Shown one piece after another: positions 13,578 to 23,872 of a DNA stretch of 64,000 nucleotides (positions are counted from its first letter, which is position 1; each line of letters begins with the position of its first letter). The position numbers were made by a program, and so were the translations under genes. The notes beneath the pieces were generated by a model. It searched no databases. It was not told where the DNA came from and was given only the letters and a program-made list of their open reading frames with translations. The stretch is from Panorpa germanica (lineage: Eukaryota; Arthropoda; Insecta; Mecoptera; Panorpidae), in assembly GCA_963678705.1 (NCBI GenBank), contig OY783216.1, forward strand, positions 11,532,001 to 11,596,000, in the 5' to 3' direction.

Positions 13578-13777
13578 NNNNNNNNNNNNNNNNNNNNNNN
13601 NNNNNNNNNNNNNNNNNNNNNNNNNNNNNNNNNNNNNNNNNNNNNNNNNNNNNNNNNNNNNNNNNNNNNNNNNNNNNNNNNNNNNNNNNNNNNNNNNNNN
13701 NNNNNNNNNNNNNNNNNNNNNNNNNNNNNNNNNNNNNNNNNNNNNNNNNNNNNNNNNNNNNNNNNNNNNNNNNNNNN
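13578..13777. other. 200-N assembly gap
   Basis: Exactly 200 undetermined bases lie between array A and array B. A round number of this kind is usually a placeholder inserted during scaffolding, so the real distance, content and even the neighbour relationship are unknown. Open frames that appear to cross it are artefacts. Confidence 0.97.
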
Positions 13778-14023
13778 GCAGTAGACGTTCCTAGAGATTT
13801 TTGCCGGCCTATTTCTTCGAAGGGCACTTGGCCACCAGACATTATTAAAGGCACACTTTAATTTCTATAAATTCTATATAGTATTATAATATGCGACAAG
13901 TTATGTTTTTTTTTGCGTTATCCTGGTATATTGTGATTGTTTATGAACAGTCAGTCACAATTTTTAAGAAAATTATATATATTGTTTACTTATAACAATT
14001 AATACACTCTCTTTATTATTTGA

Positions 14024-14043
14024 TACTCGCTTTTATACGAGTA
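14024..14043. other. Hairpin in array B unit
   Basis: Arms tactcg and cgagta (6 bp) around cttttata. The inner 5 bp (actcg/cgagt) recur at the same phase in almost all units that keep the first half, including diverged ones. No T-run follows that would suggest a terminator. Role unknown. Confidence 0.7.
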
Positions 14044-14312
14044 TAAACTAATTGTTATATATTATTATTATTTATAGTTAATGTTATTTGACTTACTTGA
14101 TAGTGAGCAGCAACCTTTTGTTTTCCGTATATTTGTAGTGTTTATATGAGGTCTTCCTTATATCGGTCTACAGATTTCTTGAATTTCTTAACCAGTTGAT
14201 GTTTTAGCACTAACACTAACCTAATTATTATCAATTTTTTTGTCTATCGCACTTATTATTGCTTTATCTTAAAAACGACAAAGTTACAGTTTTTAGGTTA
14301 TTTTCATAAGAC

Positions 14313-14324
14313 CGCGTGTACGCG
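14313..14324. other. Short GC-rich inverted repeat cgcgtgtacgcg
   Basis: 5-bp arms (cgcgt/acgcg) around gt form the most GC-rich spot in the A+T-rich first half of the unit. The deletion that created type h units ends exactly at the start of the right arm. Confidence 0.75.
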
Positions 14325-14623
14325 TCATATATATATTTAGTTATATTTTTCAACACTGGTTTCTAACTGTCAAACATTTTTAAAAACACTTATTTTAGAG
14401 TAAATTAGCACAATATTAAAATAAACTTAAATACATTTCGTTAGAAGAAGTATTTATATAATATATTTAATTTTTTTCCCTAATTAATTTCTCACTTTTA
14501 ATCACTTTTTTCACCTAAAGTAGCAGATGCCGATCGAACACACACACAGTAGATAGGTACCCCTTGTGTTGCAAATCAAAATTAACGTCTTTGTTAATCA
14601 ATATGTAGTTCTTCCTTTTTCTG

Positions 14624-14860
14624 TTAAGTCCCATCTGTCTTGCTAAAGGCAAGGATAATCTTCTTTGTTTTACTTGAAGATATAGCTATTTTGTGTAGCT
14701 TTAAGAAACTACACATTTTATCAAAACATACATTTACACAACCTTTTGAGTGAGAAACACAGTCCTCGTCAAATACCATGTGCCAGAGTTGAGGACTACC
14801 ATTAGATAGTTGCCTCTTTTCATGGAACGGTAATCGGTTTGTAAAATTATTGTTTAACAA
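14624..14860 (-). pseudogene. Fused RT-remnant frame in an S unit (78 codons)
   Basis: Minus-strand open frame in which the motif B-like part (RQLSNGSPQ, MVFDEDCV) runs straight into the motif D-like part (DKMCSFLKLHK, SSSKTKK) because the 71 bp carrying the catalytic box are absent. Equivalent 78-79 codon frames occur at 16899-17135, 18892-19131, 22346-22582, 23613-23852, 27049-27285, 29335-29571, 34782-35018, 37056-37292, 38300-38536, 40506-40745, 41610-41846, 46170-46406, 51808-52044, 55786-56022, 58063-58299, 60056-60295 and 63511-63747. With no catalytic residues, no evident promoter and no domain fold, I read it as a fossil kept similar by array homogenisation. Translation cannot be excluded. 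Confidence 0.55.
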
Positions 14861-15654
14861 TGAATATAGTTCTCCATAGTGCAGTAGACGTTCCTAGAGA
14901 TTTTTGCCGGCCTAATTCTTCGAAGGGCACTTGGCCACCAGTCATTATTAAAGGCACCCTAAAATTTTTATAAATTCTATATAGTATTATATTATGCGAC
15001 AAGTTATGTTTTTTTTTGCGTTATCTTGGTATAGTGTGATTGTTCATGAGCAATTAGTCACAATTTTTAAGAAAACCATATATATTGTATACTTATAACA
15101 ATTATTACACTCTCTTTATTATTTGAAACTCGCTTTTATACGAGTATAACCTAATTGTTATGTATTAATATTATTTATAGTTAATGTTATTTGACTTACT
15201 TGATAGTGAGCAGCAACCTTTTGTTTAACGTATATTTGTAGTGTTTATATGAGGTCTTCCTTATATAGGTCTACAGATTTTTTGAATTTCTTAACCAGTT
15301 GATGTTTTAGCACTAACACTAACCTAATTATTATTAATTTCTTTGTCTACCGCACTTTTTATTGTTTTATTTCAAAAACCACAAAGTTACAGTTTTGAGG
15401 TTATTTTCATAAGATCGCGTGTACGCGTCATTGTATATATTTAGTTATATTTTTCAACACTGGTTTCTAACTGTCAAGCATTTTTAACAACACTTATTTT
15501 AGAGTAATTTAGCACAATATTAAAATAAACTTAAATACATTTCGTTAGAAAAAGTATTTATATAATATATTTAATTTTTTTCCGTAATTCTTTTCTTACT
15601 TTTACTCACTTTTTTTACCAAAAGTAGCAGATGCCGATCGAACACACACACAGT

Positions 15655-16019
15655 AGATAGGTACCACTTGTGTTGCAAATCAAAATTAACGTCTTTGTTA
15701 ACCAATATGTAGTTCTTCCTTTTTCTGCTAAGTCCCATCTGTCTTGCCAAAAGCAAAGATCATCATCTTTGTTTTACTTGAAGATATAGCCATTTTGTGT
15801 AGCTTCAAGAAACTACACATTTTATCTATAGAAGCTAAAGAACGGCTTTCTAGTTGTTCTCTGCTATTTGCACCGACAAGGATCACTATCATTCGGCAAA
15901 ACATACGTTTACACAACCTTTCGAGTAAGAAACACAGTCCTCGTCGAATACCATGTTCCAGACTTGAGGACAACCATTAGATAGTTGCCTATTTTCATGG
16001 AACGGTAATCGGTTTGTAA
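15655..16019 (-). pseudogene. Degenerate non-LTR reverse transcriptase fragment in an L unit (motifs B-E)
   Basis: Read on the minus strand from 16019 downward, three frames in series resemble part of a retrotransposon reverse transcriptase. First, RQLSNGCPQ followed by WNMVFDE resembles motif B (GCPQG...LWN...D) of R1-like elements, with several residues lost between GCPQ and WN. The frame then reaches VCFAE and a stop at about 15890-15901, where the catalytic F/YADD box should be. After a shift, IVILVGANSREQLE and LKLHKMAISSSKTKMM (15728-15892) resemble the post-catalytic strand and motif D. After another shift, NKDVNF..HKWYLSTV (15655-15740) resembles motif E. Broken frames and the missing catalytic aspartates mean it is dead. 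Similar fragments lie in the other L units, for example 18150-18450, 19990-20280, 21170-21460, 25890-26180, 28150-28440, 33600-33900, 35880-36170, 49470-49770, 50650-50940, 52910-53200, 56890-57180, 61160-61460 and 62338-62620. Assignment is by eye; R1 affinity is tentative. Confidence 0.6.
15827..15897. other. 71-bp block that separates L from S units
   Basis: Present between ttttatc and aaaacata in every L unit and precisely absent from every S unit. On the minus strand it encodes the segment from the broken catalytic box through SREQLESRSLAS. Because it fits inside the RT-like sequence, L is the ancestral state and S a deletion, with one or a few bases of shared sequence at the ends. Confidence 0.85.
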
Positions 16020-16056
16020 AATTAATGTTAAAACAATGAATATAGTTTTCCATAGT

Positions 16057-17155
16057 GCAGTAGACGTTCCTAGAGATTTTTTCCGGCCTAATTCTTCGAA
16101 GGGCACTTAGACACCAGACATTATTAAAGGCACACTGGATTTTCTATAAATTCTATATAGTATTATAATATGCGACAAGTTTTTTTTTTTGCGTTATCCT
16201 GTAAAAGTGTGATTGTTCATGAACAGTCAGTCACAATTTTCAAGAAAATCATAAAAATTGTTTACTGATAACAATAAAAACACTCTCTTTATTATTTGAT
16301 ACTCGCCTTTATACGAGTATAAACTAATTGTTATATATTAATATTATTTATAGTTAATGTTATTTGACTTATTAGATAGTGAGCAGCAACCTTTTGTTTT
16401 CCGTATATTTGTAGAGTTTATATGAGGTCTTCCTTATATAGGTCTACAGATTTCTTGAATTTCTTAACCAGTTGATGTTTTAGCACTAACACTAACCAAA
16501 TTATTATCTATTTGTTTTGTCTATCGCACTTATTATTGTTTTATCTCAAAAACGACAAAGTTACAGTTTTAAGGTTATTTTCATAAGACCGCGTGTACGC
16601 GTCATATATATATTTAGTTATATTTTTCAACACTGGTTTCTAACTGTCAAACATTTTTAAAAACACTTATTTTTGAGTAAATTAGCACAATAATAAAATA
16701 AACTTAAATACATTTTGTTAGTAGAAGTATTTATAAAATATATTTAATCTTTTTCCGTAATTAATTTTTCACTTTTAATCACTTTTTTCACCTAAAGTAG
16801 CAGATGCCGATCGAACACACACAGTAGATAGGTACCCCTTGTGTTGCAAATCAAAATTAACGTCTTTGTTAACCAATATGTAGTTCTTCCTTTTTCTGTT
16901 AAGTCCCATCTGTCTTGCCAAAGGCAAGGATCATTATCTTTCTTTTACTTGAAGATATAGCCATTTTGTGTAGCTTTAAGAAACTACACATTTTATCAAA
17001 ACATACGTTTACACAACCTTTCGAGAGAGAAACACAGTCCTCATCGAATACCATGTTCCAGAGTTGAGGACAACCATTAGATAGTTGCCTCTTTTCATGG
17101 AACGTTAATCGGTTTGTAAAATTAATGTTTAACAATGAATATAGTTCTCCATAGT
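16057..17155. repeat. Array B unit 3, type e (S)
   Basis: 1099 bp. Type e markers are cacttagacacc, cactggattttct, ttatcctgtaaaagtg, gataacaataaaaac, cttattagatagtg and, near the end, cgagagagaaac with gaacgttaatcgg. Confidence 0.9.
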
Positions 17156-17321
17156 GCAGTAGACGATCCTAGTGATTTTTGCCGGCCTAATTCTTCGAAG
17201 GGCACTTGGCCTCCAGACATTATTAAGAGTTGAGGACAACCATTAGATAGTTGCCTGTTTTTATGGAACGGTAATCGGTTTGTAAAATTAATGTTTATCA
17301 ATGAATATAGTTCTCCATAGT
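17156..17321. repeat. Array B unit 4, type f (166 bp, deleted)
   Basis: Keeps only the first ~70 and last ~95 bases of a unit. An internal deletion of about 1 kb joins cattattaa to gagttgaggac. The same junction, at exactly the same length, recurs in all six f units. Confidence 0.92.
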
Positions 17322-18500
17322 GCAGTAGACGTTCCTAGAGATTTTTGCCGGCCTATTTCTTCGAAGGGCACTTGGCCACCAGACATTATTAAAGGCACAC
17401 TTTAATTTCTATAAATTTTATATAGTATTATAATATGCGACAAGTTATGATTTTTTTTGCGTTATCCTGGTATATTGTGATTGTTTATGAACAGTCTGTC
17501 ACAATTTTCAAGAAAATCATATATATTGTTTACTTATAACAATTAATACACTCTCTTTATTATTTGGTACTCGCTTTTATACGAGTATAAACTAATTGTT
17601 ATATATTAATATTATTTATAGTTAATGTTATTTGACTTACTTGATAGTGAGCAGCAACCTTTTGTTTTCAGTATATTTGTAGTGTTTATATGAGGTCTTC
17701 CTTATATATTTCTACAGATTTCTTGAATTTCTTAACCAGTTGATGTTTTAGCACTAACACTAACCTTATTATTATCAATTTTTTTGTCTATCGCACTTAT
17801 TATTGTTTTATCTCAAAAACGACAAAGTTACAGTTTTGAGGTTATTTTCATAAGACCGCGTGTACGCGTCATATATATATTTAGTTATATTTTTCAACAC
17901 TGGTTTCTAACTGTCAAACGTTTTTAGAAACACTTATTTTTGAGTAAATTAGCTTAATATTAAATTAAACTTAAATACATTTCGTTAGAAGAAGTATTTA
18001 TATAATAAATTTGATTTTTTTCCCTAATTAATTTCCCACTTTTATTCACTTTTTTCACCTAAAGTAGCAGATGCCGATCGAACACACACAGTAGATAGGT
18101 ACCACTTGTGTTGCAAATCAAAATTAACGTCTTATGTAACGTAACCAATATGTAGTTCTTCCTTTTTCTGCTAAGTCCCATCTGTCTTGCCAAAAGCAAA
18201 GATCATCATCTTTGTTTTATTTGAAGATATAGCCATTTTGTGTAGCTTCTAGAAACTACACATTTTATCTATATAAGCTAAAGAACGGCTTTCTAGTTGT
18301 TCTCTACTATTTGCACCAACAAGGATCACTTTATCATTCGGCAAAACATACGATTACACAACCTTTTGAGTGAGAAACACAGTCCTCGTCGAATACCATG
18401 TTTCAGAGTTGAGGACAACCATTAGATAGTTGCCTGTTTTTATGGAACGGTAATCGGTTTGTAAAATTAATGTTTATCAATGAATATAGTTCTCCATAGT
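17322..18500. repeat. Array B unit 5, type g (L)
   Basis: 1179 bp. Type g markers are aattttatatag, tatttggtactcg, tatatatttctacag, aaacgtttttagaaac, cttatgtaacgtaacc and cactttatcattcgg. Confidence 0.9.
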
Positions 18501-19151
18501 GCAGTAGACGTTCCTAGATATTTTTGCTGGCCTAATTCTTCGAAGGGCACTTGGCCACCAGACATTATGAAAGGCACACTTTAATTTACGCGTCATATAT
18601 ATATTTAGTTATATTTTTCAATACTGGTTTCTAACTGTCAAACATTTTTAAAAACACTAATTTTTGAGTAAATTAGCACAATATTAAAATAAACCTAAAT
18701 ACATTTCGTTAGTAGAAGTATTTATATAATATATTTAATCTTTTTCCGTAATTAATTTCTCACTTTTAATCACTTTTTTCACCTAAAGTAGCAGATGCCG
18801 ATCGAACACACACACAGTAAATAGGTACCCCTTGTGTTGCAAATCAAAATTAACGTCTTTGTTAACCAATATGTAGTTCTTCCTTTTTCTGTTAAGTCCC
18901 ATCTGTCTTGCCAAAGGCAAGGATCATCATCTTTGTTTTACTTGAAGATATAGCCATTTTGTGTAGCTTCAAGAAACTACACATTTTATCAAAACATACG
19001 TTTACACAACCTTTCAAGTGAGAAACACAGTCCTCGTCGAATACCATGTTCCAGAGTTGAGGACAACCATTAGATAGTTGCCTCTTTTCATGGAACGGTA
19101 ATCGGTTTTTTGTAAAATTAATGTTTAACAATGAATATAGTTCTCCATAGT
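18501..19151. repeat. Array B unit 6, type h (651 bp, deleted)
   Basis: About 455 bp are missing: tttaattt is joined directly to acgcgtcat at 18597/18598. Other markers are tagatatttttgctgg, ttcaatactgg, aacctaaatac and cggttttttgtaaaa. Confidence 0.92.
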
Positions 19152-20325
19152 GCAGTAGACGTTCCTAGAGATTTTAGCCGGCCTAATTCTTCAAAGGGCA
19201 CTTGGCCACCAGACATTATTAAAGGCACCCTGGAATTTTTATAAATTCTATATAGTATTATAATATGCGACAAGTTATGTTTTTTTTGCATTATCTTGGG
19301 TATATTGTGATTGTTCATGAACAATCAGTCACAATTTTTAAGAAAACCATATATATTGTTTACTTATAACAATTAATGCACTCTCTCTATTATTTAAAAC
19401 TCGCTTTTATACGAGTATAAACTAGTTGTTATGTATTAATATTATTTATAGTTAATGTTATTTGACTTACTTGATAGTGAGCAGCAACCTTTTGTTTTCC
19501 GTATATTTGTAGTGTTTATATGAGGTCTTCCTTATATAGGTCTACAGATTTCTTGAATTTCTTAACCAGTTGATGTTTTAGCACTAACACTAACCTAATT
19601 ATTATCAATTTATTTGTCTATCGCACTTATTATTGTTTTATCTCAAAAACAACCAAGTTACAGTTTTGAGGTTATTTTCATAAGACCGCATGTACGCGTC
19701 ATATATATATTTAGTTTTATTTTTCAACACTGGTTTCTAACTGTCAAGCATTTTTAACAACACTTATTTTAGTGTAATTTAGCACAATATTAAAATAAAC
19801 TTAAATACATTTCGTTAGAAGAAGTATTTATATAATATATTTAATTTTTTTTCATAATTTATTTTTCACTTTTAATCACTTTTTTTACCTAAAGTAGCAG
19901 ATGCCGATCGAACACACACACAGTAGATAGGTACCACTTGTGTTGCAAATCAAAATTAACGTCTTTGTTAACCAATATGTAGTTCTTCCTTTTTCTGCTA
20001 AGTCCCATCTGTCTTGCCAGAGGCAAAGATCATCATCTTTGTTTTACTTGAAGATATAGCTATTTTGTGTAGCTTTGAGAAACTACACATTTTATCTATA
20101 GAAGCTAAAGAACGGCTTTCTAGTTGTTCTCTGCTATTTGCACCGACAAGGATCACTATCATTCAACAAAACATACGTTTACACAACCTTTCGAGTGAGA
20201 AACACAGTCCTCGTCGAATACCATGTTTCAGAGTTGAGGACAACCATTAGATAGTTGCCTGTTTTTATAGAACGGTATTTGGTTTGTAAAATTAATGTTT
20301 ATCAATGAATATTGTTCTCCATAGT
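19152..20325. repeat. Array B unit 7, type a (L)
   Basis: 1174 bp. Type a markers are attttagccggcc, accctggaatttt, ttatcttgggtat, ctctctctattattt, aaactagttg, caaccaagttac, the ggtatttgg tail, and a perfect 18-bp palindrome. Confidence 0.9.
19309..19326. other. Perfect 18-bp palindrome in type a units
   Basis: GATTGTTCATGAACAATC is fully self-complementary, flanked by ttgtga on the left and tcacaa four bases further on the right, so a 13-bp arm is possible with a small bulge. Other perfect copies are at 24031-24048, 31745-31762, 40923-40940, 43133-43150, 44307-44324, 48790-48807 and 60475-60492. Types b-h keep imperfect versions (tttatgaacagtc, tcatgagcaattag). Confidence 0.9.
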
Positions 20326-21501
20326 GCAGTAGACGTTCCTTAAGATTTTTGCCGGCCTATTTCTTCGAAGGGCACTTGGCCACCAGACATTATTAGAGGC
20401 ACACTTTAATTTCTATAAATTCTATATAGTATTATAATATGCGACAAGTTATGTTTTTTTTTGCGCTATCCTGGTATATTGTGATTGTTTATGAACAGTC
20501 AGTCACAATTTTCAAGAAAATCATATATATTGTTTACTTATAACAATTAATACACTCTCTTTATTATTTGAAACTCGCTTTTATACGAGTATAACCTAAT
20601 TGTTATGTATTAATATTATTTATAGTTAATGTTATTTTACTTACTTGATAGTGAGCAGCAACCTTTTGTTTCCCGTATATTTGTAGTGTTTATATGAGGT
20701 CTTTCTTATATAGGTCTACAGATTTTTTGAATTTCTTAACCAGTTGATGTTTTAGCACTAACACTAACCTAATTATTATTAATTTCTTTGTCTACCGCAC
20801 TAATTATTGTTTTATTTCAAAAACCACAAAGTTACAGTTTTGAGGTTATTTTCATAAGATCGCGTGTACGCGTCATTGTATATATTTAGTTATATTTTTC
20901 AACACTGGTTTCTAACTGTCAAGCATTTTTAACAACACTTATTTTAGAGTAATTTAGCACAATATTAAAATAAACTTAAATACATTTCGTTAGAAAAAGT
21001 ATTTATATAATATATTTAATTTTTTTCCGTAATTATTTTCTTACTTTTACTCACTTTTTTTACCTAAAGTAGCAGATGCCGATCGAACACACACACAGTA
21101 GATAGGTACCACTTGTGTTGCAAATCAAAATTAACGTCTTTGTTAACCAATATGTAGTTCTTCCTTTTTCTGCTAAGTCCCATCTGTCTTGCCAAAAGCA
21201 AAGATCATCATCTTTGTTTTACTTGAAGATATAGCCATTTTGTGTAGCTTCAAGAAACTACACATTTTATCTATAGAAGCTAAAGAACGGCTTTCTAGTT
21301 GTTCTCTGCTATTTGCACCGACAAGGATCACTATCATTCGGCAAAACATACGTTTACACAACCTTTCGAGTAAGAAACACAGTCCTCTTCGAATACCATG
21401 TTCCAGACTTGAGGACAACCATTAGATAGTTGCCTATTTTCATGGAACGGTAATCGGTTTGTAAAATTAATGTTAAAACAATGAATATAGTTTTCCATAG
21501 T
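20326..21501. repeat. Array B unit 8, b/d hybrid (L)
   Basis: 1176 bp. It opens as type b (ttccttaagattt, attagaggcac, gcgctatcctgg, gcactaattattg) and continues as type d from roughly 20840 (agatcgcgtgtacgcgtcattg), ending with ttccagacttg and gttaaaacaatg. Unit c is skipped and e follows. Confidence 0.85.
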
Positions 21502-22602
21502 GCAGTAGACGTTCCTAGAGATTTTTTCCGGCCTAATTCTTCGAAGGGCACTTAGACACCAGACATTATTAAAGGCACACTGGATTTTCTATAAATTCTA
21601 TATAGTATTATAATATGCGACAAGTTTTTTTTTTTTTGCGTTATCCTGTAAGAGTGTGATTGTTCATGAACAGTCAGTCACAATTTTCAAGAAAATCATA
21701 AAAATTGTTTACTGATAACAATAAAAACACTCTCTTTATTATTTGATACTCGCCTTTATACGAGTATAAACTAATTGTTATATATTAATATTATTTATAG
21801 TTAATGTTATTTGACTTATTAGATAGTGAGCAGCAACCTTTTGTTTTCCGTATATTTGTAGAGTTTATATGAGGTCTTCCTTATATAGGTCTACAGATTT
21901 CTTGAATTTCTTAACCAGTTGATGTTTTAGCACTAACACTAACCAAATTATTATCTATTTGTTTTGTCTATCGCACTTATTATTGTTTTATCTCAAAAAC
22001 GACAAAGTTACAGTTTTAAGGTTATTTTCATAAGACCGCGTGTACGCGTCATATATATATTTAGTTATATTTTTCAACACTGGTTTCTAACTGTCAAACA
22101 TTTTTAAAAACACTTATTTTTGAGTAAATTAGCACAATAATAAAATAAACTTAAATACATTTTGTTAGTAGAAGTATTTATATAATATATTTAATCTTTT
22201 TCCGTAATTAATTTCTCACTTTTAATCACTTTTTTCACCTAAAGTAGCAGATGCCGATCGAACACACACAGTAGATAGGTACCCCTTGTGTTGCAAATCA
22301 AAATTAACGTCTTTGTTAACCAATATGTAGTTCTTCCTTTTTCTGTTAAGTCCCATCTGTCTTGCCAAAGGCAAGGATCATTATCTTTCTTTTACTTGAA
22401 GATATAGCCATTTTGTGTAGCTTTAAGAAACTACACATTTTATCAAAACATACGTTTACACAATCTTTCGAGAAAGAAACACAGTCCTCATCGAATACCA
22501 TGTTCCAGAGTTGAGGACAACCATTAGATAGTTGCCTCTTTTCATGGAACGTTAATCGGTTTGTAAAATTAATGTTTAACAATGAATATAGTTCTCCATA
22601 GT
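21502..22602. repeat. Array B unit 9, type e (S)
   Basis: 1101 bp, close to unit 3. It differs by ctgtaagagtg for ctgtaaaagtg, and the RT-frame tail carries tcgagaaagaaac. Confidence 0.9.
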
Positions 22603-22768
22603 GCAGTAGACGATCCTAGTGATTTTTGCCGGCCTAATTCTTCAAAGGGCACTTGGCCTCCAGACATTATTAAGAGTTGAGGACAACCATTAGATAGTTG
22701 CCTGTTTTTATGGAACGGTAATCGGTTTGTAAAATTAATGTTTATCAATGAATATAGTTCTCCATAGT
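22603..22768. repeat. Array B unit 10, type f (166 bp)
   Basis: Same deletion junction as unit 4, with ttcaaaggg in place of ttcgaaggg. Confidence 0.92.
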
Positions 22769-23872
22769 GCAGTAGACGTTCCTAGAGATTTTTGCCGGCC
22801 TATTTCTTCGAAGGGCACTTGGCTACCAGACATTATTAAAGGCACACTTTAATTTCTATAAATTTTATATAGTATTATAATATGCGACAAGTTATGTTTT
22901 TTTTTGCGTTATCCTGGTATATTGTGATTGTTTATGAACAGTCAGTCACAATTTTCAAGAAAATCATATATATTGTTTACTTATAACAATTAATACACTC
23001 TCTTTATTATTTGGTACTCGCTTTTATACGAGTATAAACTAATTGTTATATATTATTATTATTTATAGTTAATGTTATTTGACTTACTTGATAGTGTGCA
23101 GCAACCTTTTGTTTTCAGTATATTTGTAGTGTTTATATGAGGTCTTCCTTATATATTTCTACAGATTTCTTGAATTTCTTAACCAGTTGATGTTTTAGCA
23201 CTAACACTAACCTTATTATTATCAATTTTTTTGTCTATCGCACTTATTATTGTTTTATCTCAAAAACGACAAAGTTACAGTTTTGAGGTTATTTTCATAA
23301 GACCGCGTGTACGCGTCATATATATATTTAGTTATATTTTTCAACACTGGTTTCTAACTGTCAAACGTTTTTAGAAACACTTATTTTTGAGTAAATTAGC
23401 ACAATATTAAATTAAACCTAAATACATTTCGTTAGTAGAAGTATTTATATAATATATTTAATCTTTTTCCGTAATTAATTTCTCACTTTTAATCACTTTT
23501 TTCACCTAAAGTAGCAGATGCCGATCGAACACACACAGTAAATAGGTACCCCTTGTGTTGCAAATCAAAATTAACGTCTTTGTTAACCAATATGTAGTTC
23601 TTCCTTTTTCTGTTAAGTCCCATCTGTCTTGCCAAAGGCAAGGATCATCATCTTTGTTTTACTTGAAGATATAGCCATTTTGTGTAGCTTCAAGAAACTA
23701 CACATTTTATCAAAATATACGTTTACACAACCTTTCAAGTGAGAAACACAGTCCTCGTCGAATACCATGTTCCAGAGTTGAGGACAACCATTAGATAGTT
23801 GCCTCTTTTCATGGAACGGTAATCGGTTTTTTGTAAAATTAATGTTTAACAATGAATATAGTTCTGCATAGT
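22769..23872. repeat. Array B unit 11, g/h hybrid (S)
   Basis: 1104 bp. It begins as type g (aattttatatag, tggtactcg, aaacgtttttagaaac) and becomes type h at about 23410-23420 (aacctaaatac, ttagtagaag, cggttttttg). It replaces the separate g and h units, so the array is about 720 bp shorter here. Confidence 0.85.

Larger units (their letters stand above)
13778..14880. repeat. Array B unit 1, type c (S)
   Basis: 1103 bp, beginning on the first base after the gap. Type c markers are cggcctatttcttcg, ttatatcggtctac, attgctttatctta and, near the end, gctaaaggcaaggataatc with gtgccagagttgaggactacc. Confidence 0.9.
14881..16056. repeat. Array B unit 2, type d (L)
   Basis: 1176 bp. Type d markers are caccctaaaatttt, tatattatgcgac, gagcaattagtc, gtttaacgtatat, gcactttttattg and gttaaaacaatg. 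It carries the 71-bp L block at 15827-15897. Confidence 0.9.

Noticed and set aside
13795..13835. Possible CENP-B box around ttcgaagggc and its complement
   Set aside because: The reverse strand gives TTCG and the central A at the right spacing, but the required CGGG reads AGGC. No full box is present in either array.
13494..13854. Open frames on both strands that run through the Ns
   Set aside because: They are produced by undetermined bases being read as open codons. The real flanks are satellite A on one side and satellite B on the other.
14024..14043. Hairpin as a bacterial-type terminator
   Set aside because: No T-run follows, there is no gene upstream, and the context is a eukaryotic-type satellite.
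14205..14225. Telomere-like cactaacactaacctaa
   Set aside because: It contains one CCTAA and two CTAACA-like words but no tandem TTAGG run, and it recurs once per unit at a fixed phase.
15744..15980. Recurrent plus-strand 78-codon frames (also at 20014, 21189, 24736, 25910, 28168, 33624, 35901, 49495, 50669, 52928, 56906, 61180 and 62354)
   Set aside because: They are antisense to the RT-like minus-strand frame, present only in L units, and have no recognisable protein features. I treat them as shadows.
15909..16106. Minus-strand 65-codon frames opening MPFEELGR or MSGGQVPFEELGR near unit boundaries
   Set aside because: They span the unit boundary, end at random in the A+T-rich part, and shift with single-base indels between units. 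They may contain the upstream edge of the RT remnant but are not genes.
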